A stretch of DNA of 32,111 bases. Origin: Lichenicola sp964247755. GTDB lineage: Bacteria > Pseudomonadota > Alphaproteobacteria > Acetobacterales > Acetobacteraceae. Shown one piece after another: positions 1 through 6,689 of the stretch. Every line of letters begins with the position of its first letter. Positions within the stretch are counted from its first letter, which is position 1. The notes below the pieces were generated by a model. That model was not told the DNA's origin and searched no databases. It saw only the letters and a program-made list of their open reading frames with translations. Location of the stretch: assembly GCA_964247755.1 (NCBI GenBank), contig CAXTVX010000037.1, forward strand, positions 1 to 32,111, in the 5' to 3' direction. The translations under genes and the position numbers were made by a program.

Positions 1-795
1 TTCGCGCGCGGCGACAAGCGCTCCGGCGCCTGGATGAGCAGCTACCGCGACCAGGAGAACTTCGACGCGCCGATCGTCCCCATCATCGTCAACAACAACA
101 ACTTCGCCCGCTCCGAGCCGACCCTGCTCAGCTTCGACGACGCGCGTACGCTGTTCCACGAGTTCGGCCACGGGCTGCACGGGCTGCTGAGCCGGGTGCG
201 CTATCCGACGCAGTCCGGCACCTCGGTGAAGCGCGACTTCGTGGAGTTCCCGTCGCAGGTCTACGAGCACTGGATGGCGCTGCCCGAGACGCTGCGCGCG
301 TATTGCCGCCACCACGAGACGGGTGCCGCGATCCCGGACGCGCTGATCGAACGGCTGCTGGCGGCGCGCACCTTCAACCAGGGCTTCGCCACCGTGGAGT
401 TCACCGCCTCGGCGCTGATCGACATGGCGCTGCACCGGCATCCCGATCCCGGCTCGCTCGACATCGAGGCGTTCGAGCGCGAGTTCCTCGACGGCATCGA
501 CATGCCGGCGGAGATCGGCATCCGGCACCGTCCGCCGCATTTCCAGCACCTGTTCGCCGGCGGCGGCTATGCGGCCGGCTACTACTCCTACATGTGGTCG
601 GAGGTGCTGGACGCGGACGGGTTCGAGGCGTTCAAGGAGGCCGGCGACCCGTTCGACCCGGCGACCGCGGCACGGCTGCGCACCGTGCTCGCCGCCGGCG
701 ACACCGACGACCCGATGCGGCTCTATGTCGCGTTCCGCGGCCGGGCGCCGTCGATGGAGGCGTTGCTGGCGGGACGGGACCTGGTGGCAGCGTGA
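1..795 (+). CDS. dcp: M3 family peptidase (dipeptidyl carboxypeptidase), C-terminal part
   Basis: This is the C-terminal 264 residues of a zinc metallopeptidase of the M3 family; the 5' part lies outside the window and the frame is open from base 1. The thermolysin-like zinc motif HEFGH is at visible residues 53-57, and the third zinc ligand is probably the Glu of VEFPSQ at residue 82, as in Dcp and oligopeptidase A. The opening stretch (GAWMSSYRDQ) is typical of the Dcp/OpdA catalytic domain. Such enzymes remove dipeptides or cut short peptides in the cytoplasm or periplasm. Family members are about 680-720 residues, so roughly 60 % is missing. The stop codon falls inside the palindrome at 791-807. 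The M3 family is near certain; Dcp rather than OpdA is likely. Confidence 0.9.
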   Translation, partial: FARGDKRSGAWMSSYRDQENFDAPIVPIIVNNNNFARSEPTLLSFDDARTLFHEFGHGLHGLLSRVRYPTQSGTSVKRDFVEFPSQVYEHWMALPETLRAYCRHHETGAAIPDALIERLLAARTFNQGFATVEFTASALIDMALHRHPDPGSLDIEAFEREFLDGIDMPAEIGIRHRPPHFQHLFAGGGYAAGYYSYMWSEVLDADGFEAFKEAGDPFDPATAARLRTVLAAGDTDDPMRLYVAFRGRAPSMEALLAGRDLVAA

Positions 796-807
796 ACGCC
801 GTTCACG
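791..807. promoter_or_regulatory. 17-bp perfect palindrome, probable operator of the dehydrogenase at 831
   Basis: CGTGAACG-C-CGTTCACG is a perfect 8+1+8 inverted repeat ending 23 bases before the ATG at 831. The same arms with a central A occur at 14924-14940, just before the D-erythronate dehydrogenase gene. Two identical 8-base arms with the same spacing, each directly in front of an oxidoreductase gene, argue for a shared transcription factor. The LacI-family protein at 14944-15975 is the nearest candidate. The site overlaps the stop codon of the upstream peptidase gene. The palindrome is seen directly; the operator role is inferred. Confidence 0.7.
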
Positions 808-830
808 CGGCTTGAGGACGAGGACGGACG

Positions 831-1562
831 ATGACGACGAAGCTCGCAGGCCGCCGCATCCTGGTCACGGGTGCCGGCAAGGGGATCGGGCGGGAAACGG
901 TGCGTCGGCTGGTGGCCGACGGCGCCGAGGTGGTGGCGCTGAGCCGGGCGGCGGCGGACCTCGACAGCCTCCAGGCGGAAACCGGCTGCGCCACGATCGC
1001 GATCGACCTGGCCGAGCTGGACGCGGCGGCGGAGGCGGTGGCGGGCGCGCTGCCGCTGGACGGGCTGGTGAACAATGCCGGCATCACCGTGCTGGAGTCG
1101 GTGCTGGACACGACCATGGCCAGCTTCCAGTCGATCCTGGCGGTCAACACGCTGGCGCCACTTCGGCTGGCGCAGGTGGTGGCGGGTGACCTGATCCGGC
1201 GCGGCAAGGGGGGCGCCATCGTCAACCTGTCCTCGGTCGCGTCCTCCATGGCATTCGCCAACCACGCGGCGTACTGCGCCTCCAAGGCAGGGCTCGACGC
1301 GCTGACGCGGGTGCTGGCGTTGGAGCTCGGGCCGCACGGCATACGCACCAACAGCGTCAACCCGACCGTGACCCTGACGCCAATGGGTGAGTTTGCCTGG
1401 TCGGATCCGGCCAAGTCGGCGCCGATGCTGGGCCGCATCCCGCTCGGCCGCTTCATCCAGCCGGCGGAAGTCGCCAGCGTGATCAGCTTCCTGCTGAGCG
1501 ACGACGCGTCGATGGTGAACGGGGTGTCGATCGACGTGGATGGCGGGCTGCGGGTCAGCTGA
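831..1562 (+). CDS. Short-chain dehydrogenase, L-xylulose reductase (DCXR)-like
   Basis: A classical SDR of 243 residues, close in length to dicarbonyl/L-xylulose reductase (244). The nucleotide-binding motif TGAGKGIG is at 13-20, NNAG at 81-84, the serine region near 134-136, and the catalytic YCASK (Tyr148, Lys152) at 148-152. The segment from LELGPHGIRTN to IPLGRF closely resembles mammalian DCXR as I remember it. Such enzymes interconvert ketoses and polyols or reduce dicarbonyls with NAD(P)H. The exact substrate cannot be read; a tetrulose/pentulose or the corresponding polyol fits the neighbourhood. The gene has its own palindromic operator (791-807) shared with the denD-like gene, so it probably belongs to that regulon. 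Its 3' third is duplicated at 3502-3789. It ends 42 bases from the convergent acyltransferase gene. Confidence 0.9.
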   Translation: MTTKLAGRRILVTGAGKGIGRETVRRLVADGAEVVALSRAAADLDSLQAETGCATIAIDLAELDAAAEAVAGALPLDGLVNNAGITVLESVLDTTMASFQSILAVNTLAPLRLAQVVAGDLIRRGKGGAIVNLSSVASSMAFANHAAYCASKAGLDALTRVLALELGPHGIRTNSVNPTVTLTPMGEFAWSDPAKSAPMLGRIPLGRFIQPAEVASVISFLLSDDASMVNGVSIDVDGGLRVS

Positions 1563-1563
1563 C
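1276..1563 (+). repeat. Direct repeat, copy 1 (3' end of the intact SDR gene)
   Basis: These 288 bases recur without gaps at 3502-3789 (constant offset 2226). By eye there are six mismatches: an AG/GA swap at 1289-1290, and single changes at 1319, 1320, 1524 and 1526; about 200 central bases are identical. Similarity is lost abruptly on both sides. This copy lies in the functional dehydrogenase gene. Confidence 0.95.
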
Positions 1564-1604
1564 CGGCTGCGAGTGCCTTCAGACAGGGACCCGGCTCGGC
1601 GACA

Positions 1605-2747
1605 CTACACGCTGGACCGCGGACGGTATCGTCGTTGCAGCGGCAGCTCCACGCCACGGTAGCTCAGGTCGGCCAGGACAAGTGTGATCGCCCAGGCCAG
1701 GGCGAACGTTTCCAGCCGCACCCGGACAGTGTCGATGACGCCGTTGGAGCGTCCGAAGCTGTCCAGCAGCGCCGACAGGGTCAGCGCCACCGGGATGTGG
1801 CACAGGTAGAGCGAGTAGGAGCGCAGGCCGATCCAGCTGACCAGTTTCGGCATGCCGCAATCGCTCACCAAACCACGATCGGCTGCGGCCATCGACACCA
1901 GGATCGTGCACAGCGCCACCAGCCCGAGCTGGCCGATCAGCATCGAGCCTGCCCGCTGCGGCACGGTGACGAGGGCGATCAGCAGCAACGCGGTGAGCCA
2001 GAAGCGTGGCCATGGCCGCAGCGGCGGAACACGGCCGACGGCGATGGCGAACCGCCCGGACCGATAGATCACGTAGATCACGATGCCGGCCACGATGGAG
2101 GAGAACCGGAGCATCCAGGAGATCTCGTTGGTGTAGAGACCGAGCCCGAACATCAGCGCGAGTGCCGCCATGCGGGCGCCGGGCGAGCGGATGCCGACCA
2201 GCAGGAACGGCAAAACGGCGTAGAACTGCCACTCCACCGAGAGGGTCCAGTAATAGCCGAGGACGCCCGGGCTTCGGAATTCCCGCAACTCGTACACCGG
2301 CACGACCGCGGTGACCCATTCGGAGGCGACGTGCCCGACCGGCGGCCAACCGCCCAGCCCGTGACAGATCCAGGACAGGACCAGGCAGTAGGTGATCCAC
2401 ACCGTCGAGGCGGGCCAGAGACGCCAGAACCGCCTGACGAAGAACTGCCAGACGACCGCACGGGTCCGGCGCTGCCGCTCATGGCCCGGCTCGGACAATG
2501 CCCAGAGCGGTTCGAGCGATCCGGCGATGACGAAGCCGGAGATGGCGAAGAACAGGTCGACACCGCCGCTGAAATCGAGTGCGGCGAGCACCACGCGAAA
2601 AGATCCCGGATCCGGCCCCAGGATCCTTCCCAGGTGGACCGCCACGATCAGCAGAACCGCGTAGGCCCGCAGCCAGTCCAGTTCGGGATTGCGGACAGGG
2701 TGGGCGATGGTCGGCAACGGCGCGTCCATGTGCCCGTCGATGCCCAT
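1605..2747 (-). CDS. Acyltransferase 3 family membrane protein (OafA/YrhL type)
   Basis: A 380-residue integral membrane protein with about ten hydrophobic segments. The N-terminus carries the family signature: LDWLRAYAVLLIVAVH near 24-39, where Arg and His mark the active-site region, followed by GGVDLFFAISGFVI near 61-74. A YYWTLSVEWQFY block follows in the middle, and a late YSLYLCHIPVAL segment is also typical. Family members transfer acetyl or other acyl groups to surface polysaccharides, lipid A or exported sugars; the acceptor here is unknown. The ATG at 2747 lacks a clear ribosome-binding site, and a second in-frame ATG at 2729 is possible. The gene lies between the two copies of the 288-bp repeat, with the DUF4126-like gene, so it may belong to an inserted or duplicated segment. 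No partner glycosyltransferases are adjacent. Confidence 0.88.
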   Translation of the reverse strand: MGIDGHMDAPLPTIAHPVRNPELDWLRAYAVLLIVAVHLGRILGPDPGSFRVVLAALDFSGGVDLFFAISGFVIAGSLEPLWALSEPGHERQRRTRAVVWQFFVRRFWRLWPASTVWITYCLVLSWICHGLGGWPPVGHVASEWVTAVVPVYELREFRSPGVLGYYWTLSVEWQFYAVLPFLLVGIRSPGARMAALALMFGLGLYTNEISWMLRFSSIVAGIVIYVIYRSGRFAIAVGRVPPLRPWPRFWLTALLLIALVTVPQRAGSMLIGQLGLVALCTILVSMAAADRGLVSDCGMPKLVSWIGLRSYSLYLCHIPVALTLSALLDSFGRSNGVIDTVRVRLETFALAWAITLVLADLSYRGVELPLQRRYRPRSSV

Positions 2748-2914
2748 GACGCAGCAGTGGCGGAAGACGATGCGGCGATCAACCGGCGACGAGGTCGTGG
2801 AGCGGCGTGAACCTCAGGACGCGCCTGGAGCACAGCCGACCACGCGCCGCCACTCACGCGTGCCTTTGGAGGAGCGATCCTGATGCGGCTCGCTTCGACA
2901 GGGATGGCGATGCG

Positions 2915-3370
2915 CTAGATGGTCCTGGATCGGCGCACCAGGATGGCGGCGAGTCCGGCGGCGAGCGCGTCCTCGGAAAGGGCTCGGGTCCAGTCGAGGC
3001 CGGTCCGGGTGTTGGCCCCGCGGGCGGCGCGGCCCAGCAGGGTGCCGAGGACGGCACCTGCCATGCCCGACGCGGCGCCGCCCAGCAGCGACACGTTCCG
3101 TTCGGCCAGCGCCGCGCCGCCGAGCGCGCCAATCGCGAGGCGGGCCAGGAAGGACGGCACGATGCGGCGGTCGGGCGCGAACGGCATCTTGTCGCCCGCC
3201 ATCTCGCCAAGGGCGGCCAGGACGGCGAGTGCGCGCGGCCGGGAGCTGCCCGGGATCCAGCCGATCCGCGTCCGCCCGAGCGAGGCGGCCCAGCTCAACG
3301 CCGCGGTGGCGGTCATGCTGCGCAGCCCGGTCACGAAGCCGATGCCGAATGAAGGGCCGTAGGTGTTCAT
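2915..3370 (-). CDS. DUF4126-like small membrane protein
   Basis: A 151-residue protein from ATG 3370, preceded by GGAAAGG at good distance. A longer in-frame opening upstream runs through the antisense of the repeat and is not credible. The N-terminal stretch FVTGLRSMTATAALSWAA (about 11-28) resembles DUF4126 proteins, which have several Gly/Ala-rich membrane segments; others lie near 45-58, 76-90 and 95-115. The function of that family is not known to me. The gene lies between the 288-bp direct repeats, 167 bases upstream of the acyltransferase on the same strand, so the two may be cotranscribed. The family call rests on memory of the motif. Confidence 0.75.
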   Translation of the reverse strand: MNTYGPSFGIGFVTGLRSMTATAALSWAASLGRTRIGWIPGSSRPRALAVLAALGEMAGDKMPFAPDRRIVPSFLARLAIGALGGAALAERNVSLLGGAASGMAGAVLGTLLGRAARGANTRTGLDWTRALSEDALAAGLAAILVRRSRTI

Positions 3371-3501
3371 GGTGTCGCCTTTCCAAGCACGGATCTGACC
3401 CGATTCGTCATCCGGCCGTTCGTGACGACTAAACGGATTGGGCGGAGTCGGTTGCGTCCGCTGATCCGGAGCGATGGCATCAGCCGATCGTGCCGTCTGA
3501 C

Positions 3502-3788
3502 GCGCCTCCAAGGCGAGGCTCGACGCGCTGACGCGGGTGCTGGCACTGGAGCTCGGGCCGCACGGCATACGCACCAACAGCGTCAACCCGACCGTGACCC
3601 TGACGCCAATGGGTGAGTTTGCCTGGTCGGATCCGGCCAAGTCGGCGCCGATGCTGGGCCGCATCCCGCTCGGCCGCTTCATCCAGCCGGCGGAAGTCGC
3701 CAGCGTGATCAGCTTCCTGCTGAGCGACGACGCGTCGATGGTGAACGGGATATCGATCGACGTGGATGGCGGGCTGCGGGTCAGCTGA
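3502..3788 (+). pseudogene. 3' fragment of the SDR dehydrogenase gene
   Basis: This reproduces the last 95 codons of the dehydrogenase at 831-1562, including the stop codon, but lacks the cofactor-binding half and most of the active site (the catalytic Tyr lies upstream of the breakpoint; the Lys is just inside). A GTG at 3537 opens a short frame but has no ribosome-binding site and is an internal codon of the parent gene. Differences from the intact copy include Gly-to-Arg just after the Lys and Val-to-Ile near the end. It is a remnant of duplication, recombination or insertion, unlikely to make a working enzyme. Confidence 0.9.
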
Positions 3789-3789
3789 C
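3502..3789 (+). repeat. Direct repeat, copy 2
   Basis: Partner of 1276-1563, same orientation. The repeats bracket 1564-3501, which holds the acyltransferase and DUF4126-like genes. Recombination between the copies would delete both and leave one intact dehydrogenase gene next to the low-G+C patch. The length is far above a transposon target duplication and longer than usual integrase att cores; no integrase gene was seen between the copies. Confidence 0.95.
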
Positions 3790-3832
3790 TGGACAGCATG
3801 GTGGACGCTCCGGAACGCGTCCGGATCACTCC

Positions 3833-4282
3833 TCAATGGATCGAAAGCGTCGTCGAGTAGTCTCCCGCACCACCACGCAACAGCCCGACAACCAGCAGAT
3901 AATTTCCGGAAACAGGAAGACGCCCCGAGAAGTGGTTGGTCTCGTCATCGAGAGCAGCACCCTTAAGAGGCACCCCGAGCTGCTGGATGTCGTCGTCGCC
4001 TTTTTTCAAGTCCCAGCCCGGCTGGAAGACGGCAAACAACACGTTGCCACTCTCGCTCGCCAGCCTGATCCCTAATTCCTGTCCGGTTCGAGCGAAGAAG
4101 TCGTAGCAGCGTGTTTCCGTACGTGCGAGCACGTCCTTGATCACTGCCTCCTTCGCGCCCTTCCTGAACGTGATCTGCCGGACTGGCGCACATCCCGAAG
4201 ATTGCAGGCTGTTGTCATCAGCCTGCGCCGCGAACGCAAAGGTTATCAAGACGACAACGAGTGCTGCTATTATCGTCCTCAG
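3833..4282 (-). CDS. Secreted PliG/PPC-like domain protein (possible lysozyme inhibitor), CTG start
   Basis: The frame has no ATG. A TTG at 4249 would cut a signal peptide in half, whereas a CTG at 4282, five bases after a perfect AGGAGG, gives MRTIIAALVVVLITFAFAAQA, a textbook Sec signal with cleavage after AQA at 21. I therefore choose CTG and 149 residues. The mature part has two Cys (31, 59) that could form a disulfide. It is a beta-rich single domain with the pattern ITFRKG, YDFFARTGQEL, FSGRLPVSGNYLLVV and a terminal TTLSI strand. This resembles bacterial pre-peptidase C-like domains and the periplasmic PliG-type inhibitors of lysozyme. It is divergent from the GH19 lysozyme gene, with only 27 bases between the starts, and shares its lower G+C. 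Gene and export are well supported; the inhibitor role is inferred. Confidence 0.75.
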   Translation of the reverse strand: MRTIIAALVVVLITFAFAAQADDNSLQSSGCAPVRQITFRKGAKEAVIKDVLARTETRCYDFFARTGQELGIRLASESGNVLFAVFQPGWDLKKGDDDIQQLGVPLKGAALDDETNHFSGRLPVSGNYLLVVGLLRGGAGDYSTTLSIH

Positions 4283-4309
4283 GCAAGCCTCCTGTTGCCG
4301 GGGATCGGC

Positions 4310-4933
4310 ATGACATTCATCAATTCAGCAGTGCTACGGGCAATCGCACCAAAATTCGTCAAGAACAAGGAGCGTGCCGCGAAGCAGGAAGAGATCATCC
4401 GACGCGCCGGGCCCTTCTTTGACACGATCCTGCCATTATACGGCATCACCGGTCTGCTCCGGCAAGCGCACTTCCTGGCCCAGACGTGTGAGGAGTCGTT
4501 CGGCTACAGTCGCATGGAAGAGGAAGCCAGCGGCAAGAAGTATGAGGGCCGGACGTCGCTTGGCAACAGTCAGCTTGGTGACGGGCCGCGGTTCAAGGGA
4601 CGCGGCTTCATACAGCTGACGGGCAGGACGAACTATCGTGTTGTCGGCAAAGCGCTGCAACTGGATCTCGAAGAGGATCCGACCAAGGTCGATGATCCCG
4701 GGATTGCCGTCCGGACGGCATGCGAGTTCTGGGCCCGCAAACATCTCAATTCTCTGGCAGATGCCGATGATCTGCGTCAGATAACCAGAATCATCAATGG
4801 TCCCTTGATGAATGGTCTCGAACAACGAGCGTTATACTTTATCAAAGCCAAGGCTGTTCTGTCCGGTGAGGCTCATACACCACTTTTCTTCAACGGGTAT
4901 GTCAGCGCGATGGGACAGGTCATCGCTGCCTGA
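4310..4933 (+). CDS. GH19 family lysozyme/chitinase-like endolysin
   Basis: A 207-residue glycoside hydrolase family 19 protein. HFLAQTCEES at 54-63 is the region of the first catalytic Glu (Glu62 by alignment with phage enzymes of the HES type), RMEEEA follows at 68-73, and GRGFIQLTGRTNY at 97-109 is the substrate-cleft signature. Family members cut chitin or peptidoglycan glycan strands. There is no signal peptide or added cell-wall domain, as in phage endolysins or secreted effectors. ATG 4310 is chosen because translation upstream of it runs through the ribosome-binding site and start of the divergent gene. Two 60-base lines near the 3' end are about 45 % G+C, against about 70 % around, a sign of acquisition. 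No holin, spanin or other phage gene is adjacent. Confidence 0.88.
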   Translation: MTFINSAVLRAIAPKFVKNKERAAKQEEIIRRAGPFFDTILPLYGITGLLRQAHFLAQTCEESFGYSRMEEEASGKKYEGRTSLGNSQLGDGPRFKGRGFIQLTGRTNYRVVGKALQLDLEEDPTKVDDPGIAVRTACEFWARKHLNSLADADDLRQITRIINGPLMNGLEQRALYFIKAKAVLSGEAHTPLFFNGYVSAMGQVIAA

Positions 4934-5023
4934 TCTCTCGAACAGACTTCTGGCGCTACCAGCATCATCGGAAGGCCTGGAACTTGATGCGTTCCAAGTC
5001 CTATCTGGGCAAGCCCACCAGGC

Positions 5024-6676
5024 TCAGGCATCGAGTCGAGACATGAGATCCCGGTAAGCCATCTGGTCATCGTACATGCGCTGAAACACCCGGTATTTCG
5101 CGTCGTGATACGCCCGCACCGCCGCCTCGCCCGGCTCGACCACCGCTCCCGCCCGGCTCATCGCCGCCATCGCGTCGCGGATGCTGGGATGCGCGCCCCC
5201 GGCGACCGCGCCGAGCACCGCGGCCCCCAGCAGCACCGCTTCCGGCTCCTGCGGCAGCACCACGGCGCAGCCGGTGGCGTCCGCGTGCTCGCGCAGGAAC
5301 ACCGGGTTCTTGGTGCCGCCGCCGGACGCCAGCACGGTGTCGATCGCGGCCCCCTGCCCGTTCACCGTCTCGATGATGTGGCGGGTGCCGTAGGCGATCG
5401 CCTGCACGGTGGCGAGGTAGAGCACGGCCAGGTCGTCCGCATCGGCGCCGAGGCGGAGCCCGGAGATCATGCCGCGCAGGCTGGCGTCGGCGCGCGGCGA
5501 GCGGTTGCCGTGGAAGTCCGGCATCACGTGCAGGTCGCGCGTCAGCGCCGCCGGGAACGGCACCCGCTCCGCCAGCCGGTCCAGGCGCAGGTTCAGCACC
5601 TGGTAGATGGTCTGTCCCGCCTCCGACGCCTCCTGCGCCAGCGCCGGATAGGCAGCGTGGGTGGTGATGATGTGGTCGATCAGGCTGCCGACCGCGGACT
5701 GGCCGCCCTCGTTCAGCCATAGCCCGGGCACCATCGCGGCGTAGTACGGCCCCCACACGCCGGGCACGTAGCGCGGCGCGGCCGACACCGTCATGTGGCA
5801 GCTCGAGGTACCGCCCACCAGCGCCAGCCGGCGGAACAGCGCGTCGGGGTCCGGTGCCTCGCCACGCACCGCGGCGCCGATCGTGCCGATGCCGCCGGCA
5901 TGGGCGTCGATCGCCGACGCGCCCACCGGGATGCCGGCGGGCAGGCCGAGCGCTGCGGCCGCCTCGGGCGACAGGGTACCGATCGCCTCGCCCATCGGGC
6001 GGATGTCGGTGCCGATGCGGCGGAAGCCCTCGTCGGCCAGCTCGCCGAGGCCGATCGAGCGGAAATACGCCTCGTCCCAGCGCGCCTCGTGGCCGAGATA
6101 GGTCCACTTGCACACGGTGGAGCACAGCGAGCGCGTGGTGCTGCCGGTGGCGCGCCAGGTGAGGTAGTCGGGCAGGTCGAAGAACTGCGCCGCCTTGGCC
6201 CACGCCTCCGGCCGGTGCTCGCGCAACCAGAGCAGCTTGGGCGTCTCCATCTCCAGTGAGATGCGGCCGCCGACATAGCGCAGCACCTCGTGCTGGCCGG
6301 CATTGATCCGGTCCGCTTCCGCGCTGGCACGATGGTCCATCCAGACGATCACGTCCTGCCCCGGCGCGCCGTCCGGATCGACCGAGACCGGGCCGCCCTC
6401 CGCGTCCACCACCGCCAGCGAGCAGGTCGCGTCGAAGCCGATGCCGACCACCCGGACATCCGCCCCGGCGCACGCCTCGCGCACGGAGGCGCAGACCGAG
6501 GCCCAGATGTCGGCGGTGGATTGCTGCACGTAGCCCGGCTCCGGCCGCCAGGCCCGGATCGGCCGGCTGGCCTGGGCCAGCATGGTGCCGTGGAGCGAGA
6601 ACAGGCCGGCGCGCGCGCTGCCCGTTCCCACGTCCACGCCGATTACCGCGTCTCTGGGCACTGTGTCGCTGGGCAT
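5024..6676 (-). CDS. FGGY-family pentulose kinase, D-ribulokinase-like
   Basis: A 550-residue FGGY sugar kinase that should phosphorylate a ketopentose, most likely D-ribulose to D-ribulose 5-phosphate. The first phosphate-binding motif GVDVGTGSARAG is at 13-24. GFDATCSL, VWMDHRA, FFDLPDYLTWRATG, SAIDAHAGG (catalytic Asp), GTSSCHM and PDFHGNRSP follow. These blocks match human FGGY/bacterial D-ribulokinase better than xylulokinase or glycerol kinase, from memory. Start: ATG 6676 has GAGGTGG upstream; a GTG at 6688 would add four residues but has a poor site. It is the last gene of the minus-strand polyol operon, 13 bases after the dehydrogenase stop. With that enzyme it makes an oxidise-then-phosphorylate pair. 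Erythrulose or another ketose cannot be excluded as substrate. Confidence 0.88.
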   Translation of the reverse strand: MPSDTVPRDAVIGVDVGTGSARAGLFSLHGTMLAQASRPIRAWRPEPGYVQQSTADIWASVCASVREACAGADVRVVGIGFDATCSLAVVDAEGGPVSVDPDGAPGQDVIVWMDHRASAEADRINAGQHEVLRYVGGRISLEMETPKLLWLREHRPEAWAKAAQFFDLPDYLTWRATGSTTRSLCSTVCKWTYLGHEARWDEAYFRSIGLGELADEGFRRIGTDIRPMGEAIGTLSPEAAAALGLPAGIPVGASAIDAHAGGIGTIGAAVRGEAPDPDALFRRLALVGGTSSCHMTVSAAPRYVPGVWGPYYAAMVPGLWLNEGGQSAVGSLIDHIITTHAAYPALAQEASEAGQTIYQVLNLRLDRLAERVPFPAALTRDLHVMPDFHGNRSPRADASLRGMISGLRLGADADDLAVLYLATVQAIAYGTRHIIETVNGQGAAIDTVLASGGGTKNPVFLREHADATGCAVVLPQEPEAVLLGAAVLGAVAGGAHPSIRDAMAAMSRAGAVVEPGEAAVRAYHDAKYRVFQRMYDDQMAYRDLMSRLDA

Positions 6677-6689
6677 CGCTCCGGCCACC

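Noticed and set aside
3537..3788. Separate small dehydrogenase gene from GTG 3537
   Set aside because: No cofactor-binding half, no catalytic Tyr, no ribosome-binding site; it is the duplicated 3' fragment.
2915..3829. 304-residue version of the DUF4126-like protein
   Set aside because: The extra N-terminus is the antisense of the SDR repeat; ATG 3370 has a good ribosome-binding site and starts at the family's normal N-terminus.
4310..4933. GH19 gene as evidence of a prophage
   Set aside because: No holin, spanin, tail, capsid, integrase or other phage gene lies nearby; the flanks are metabolic genes.
4978..4996. TGGAAC/GTTCCA hairpin as terminator of the GH19 gene
   Set aside because: Only a 6-bp stem with a 7-base loop and no following T run on either strand.
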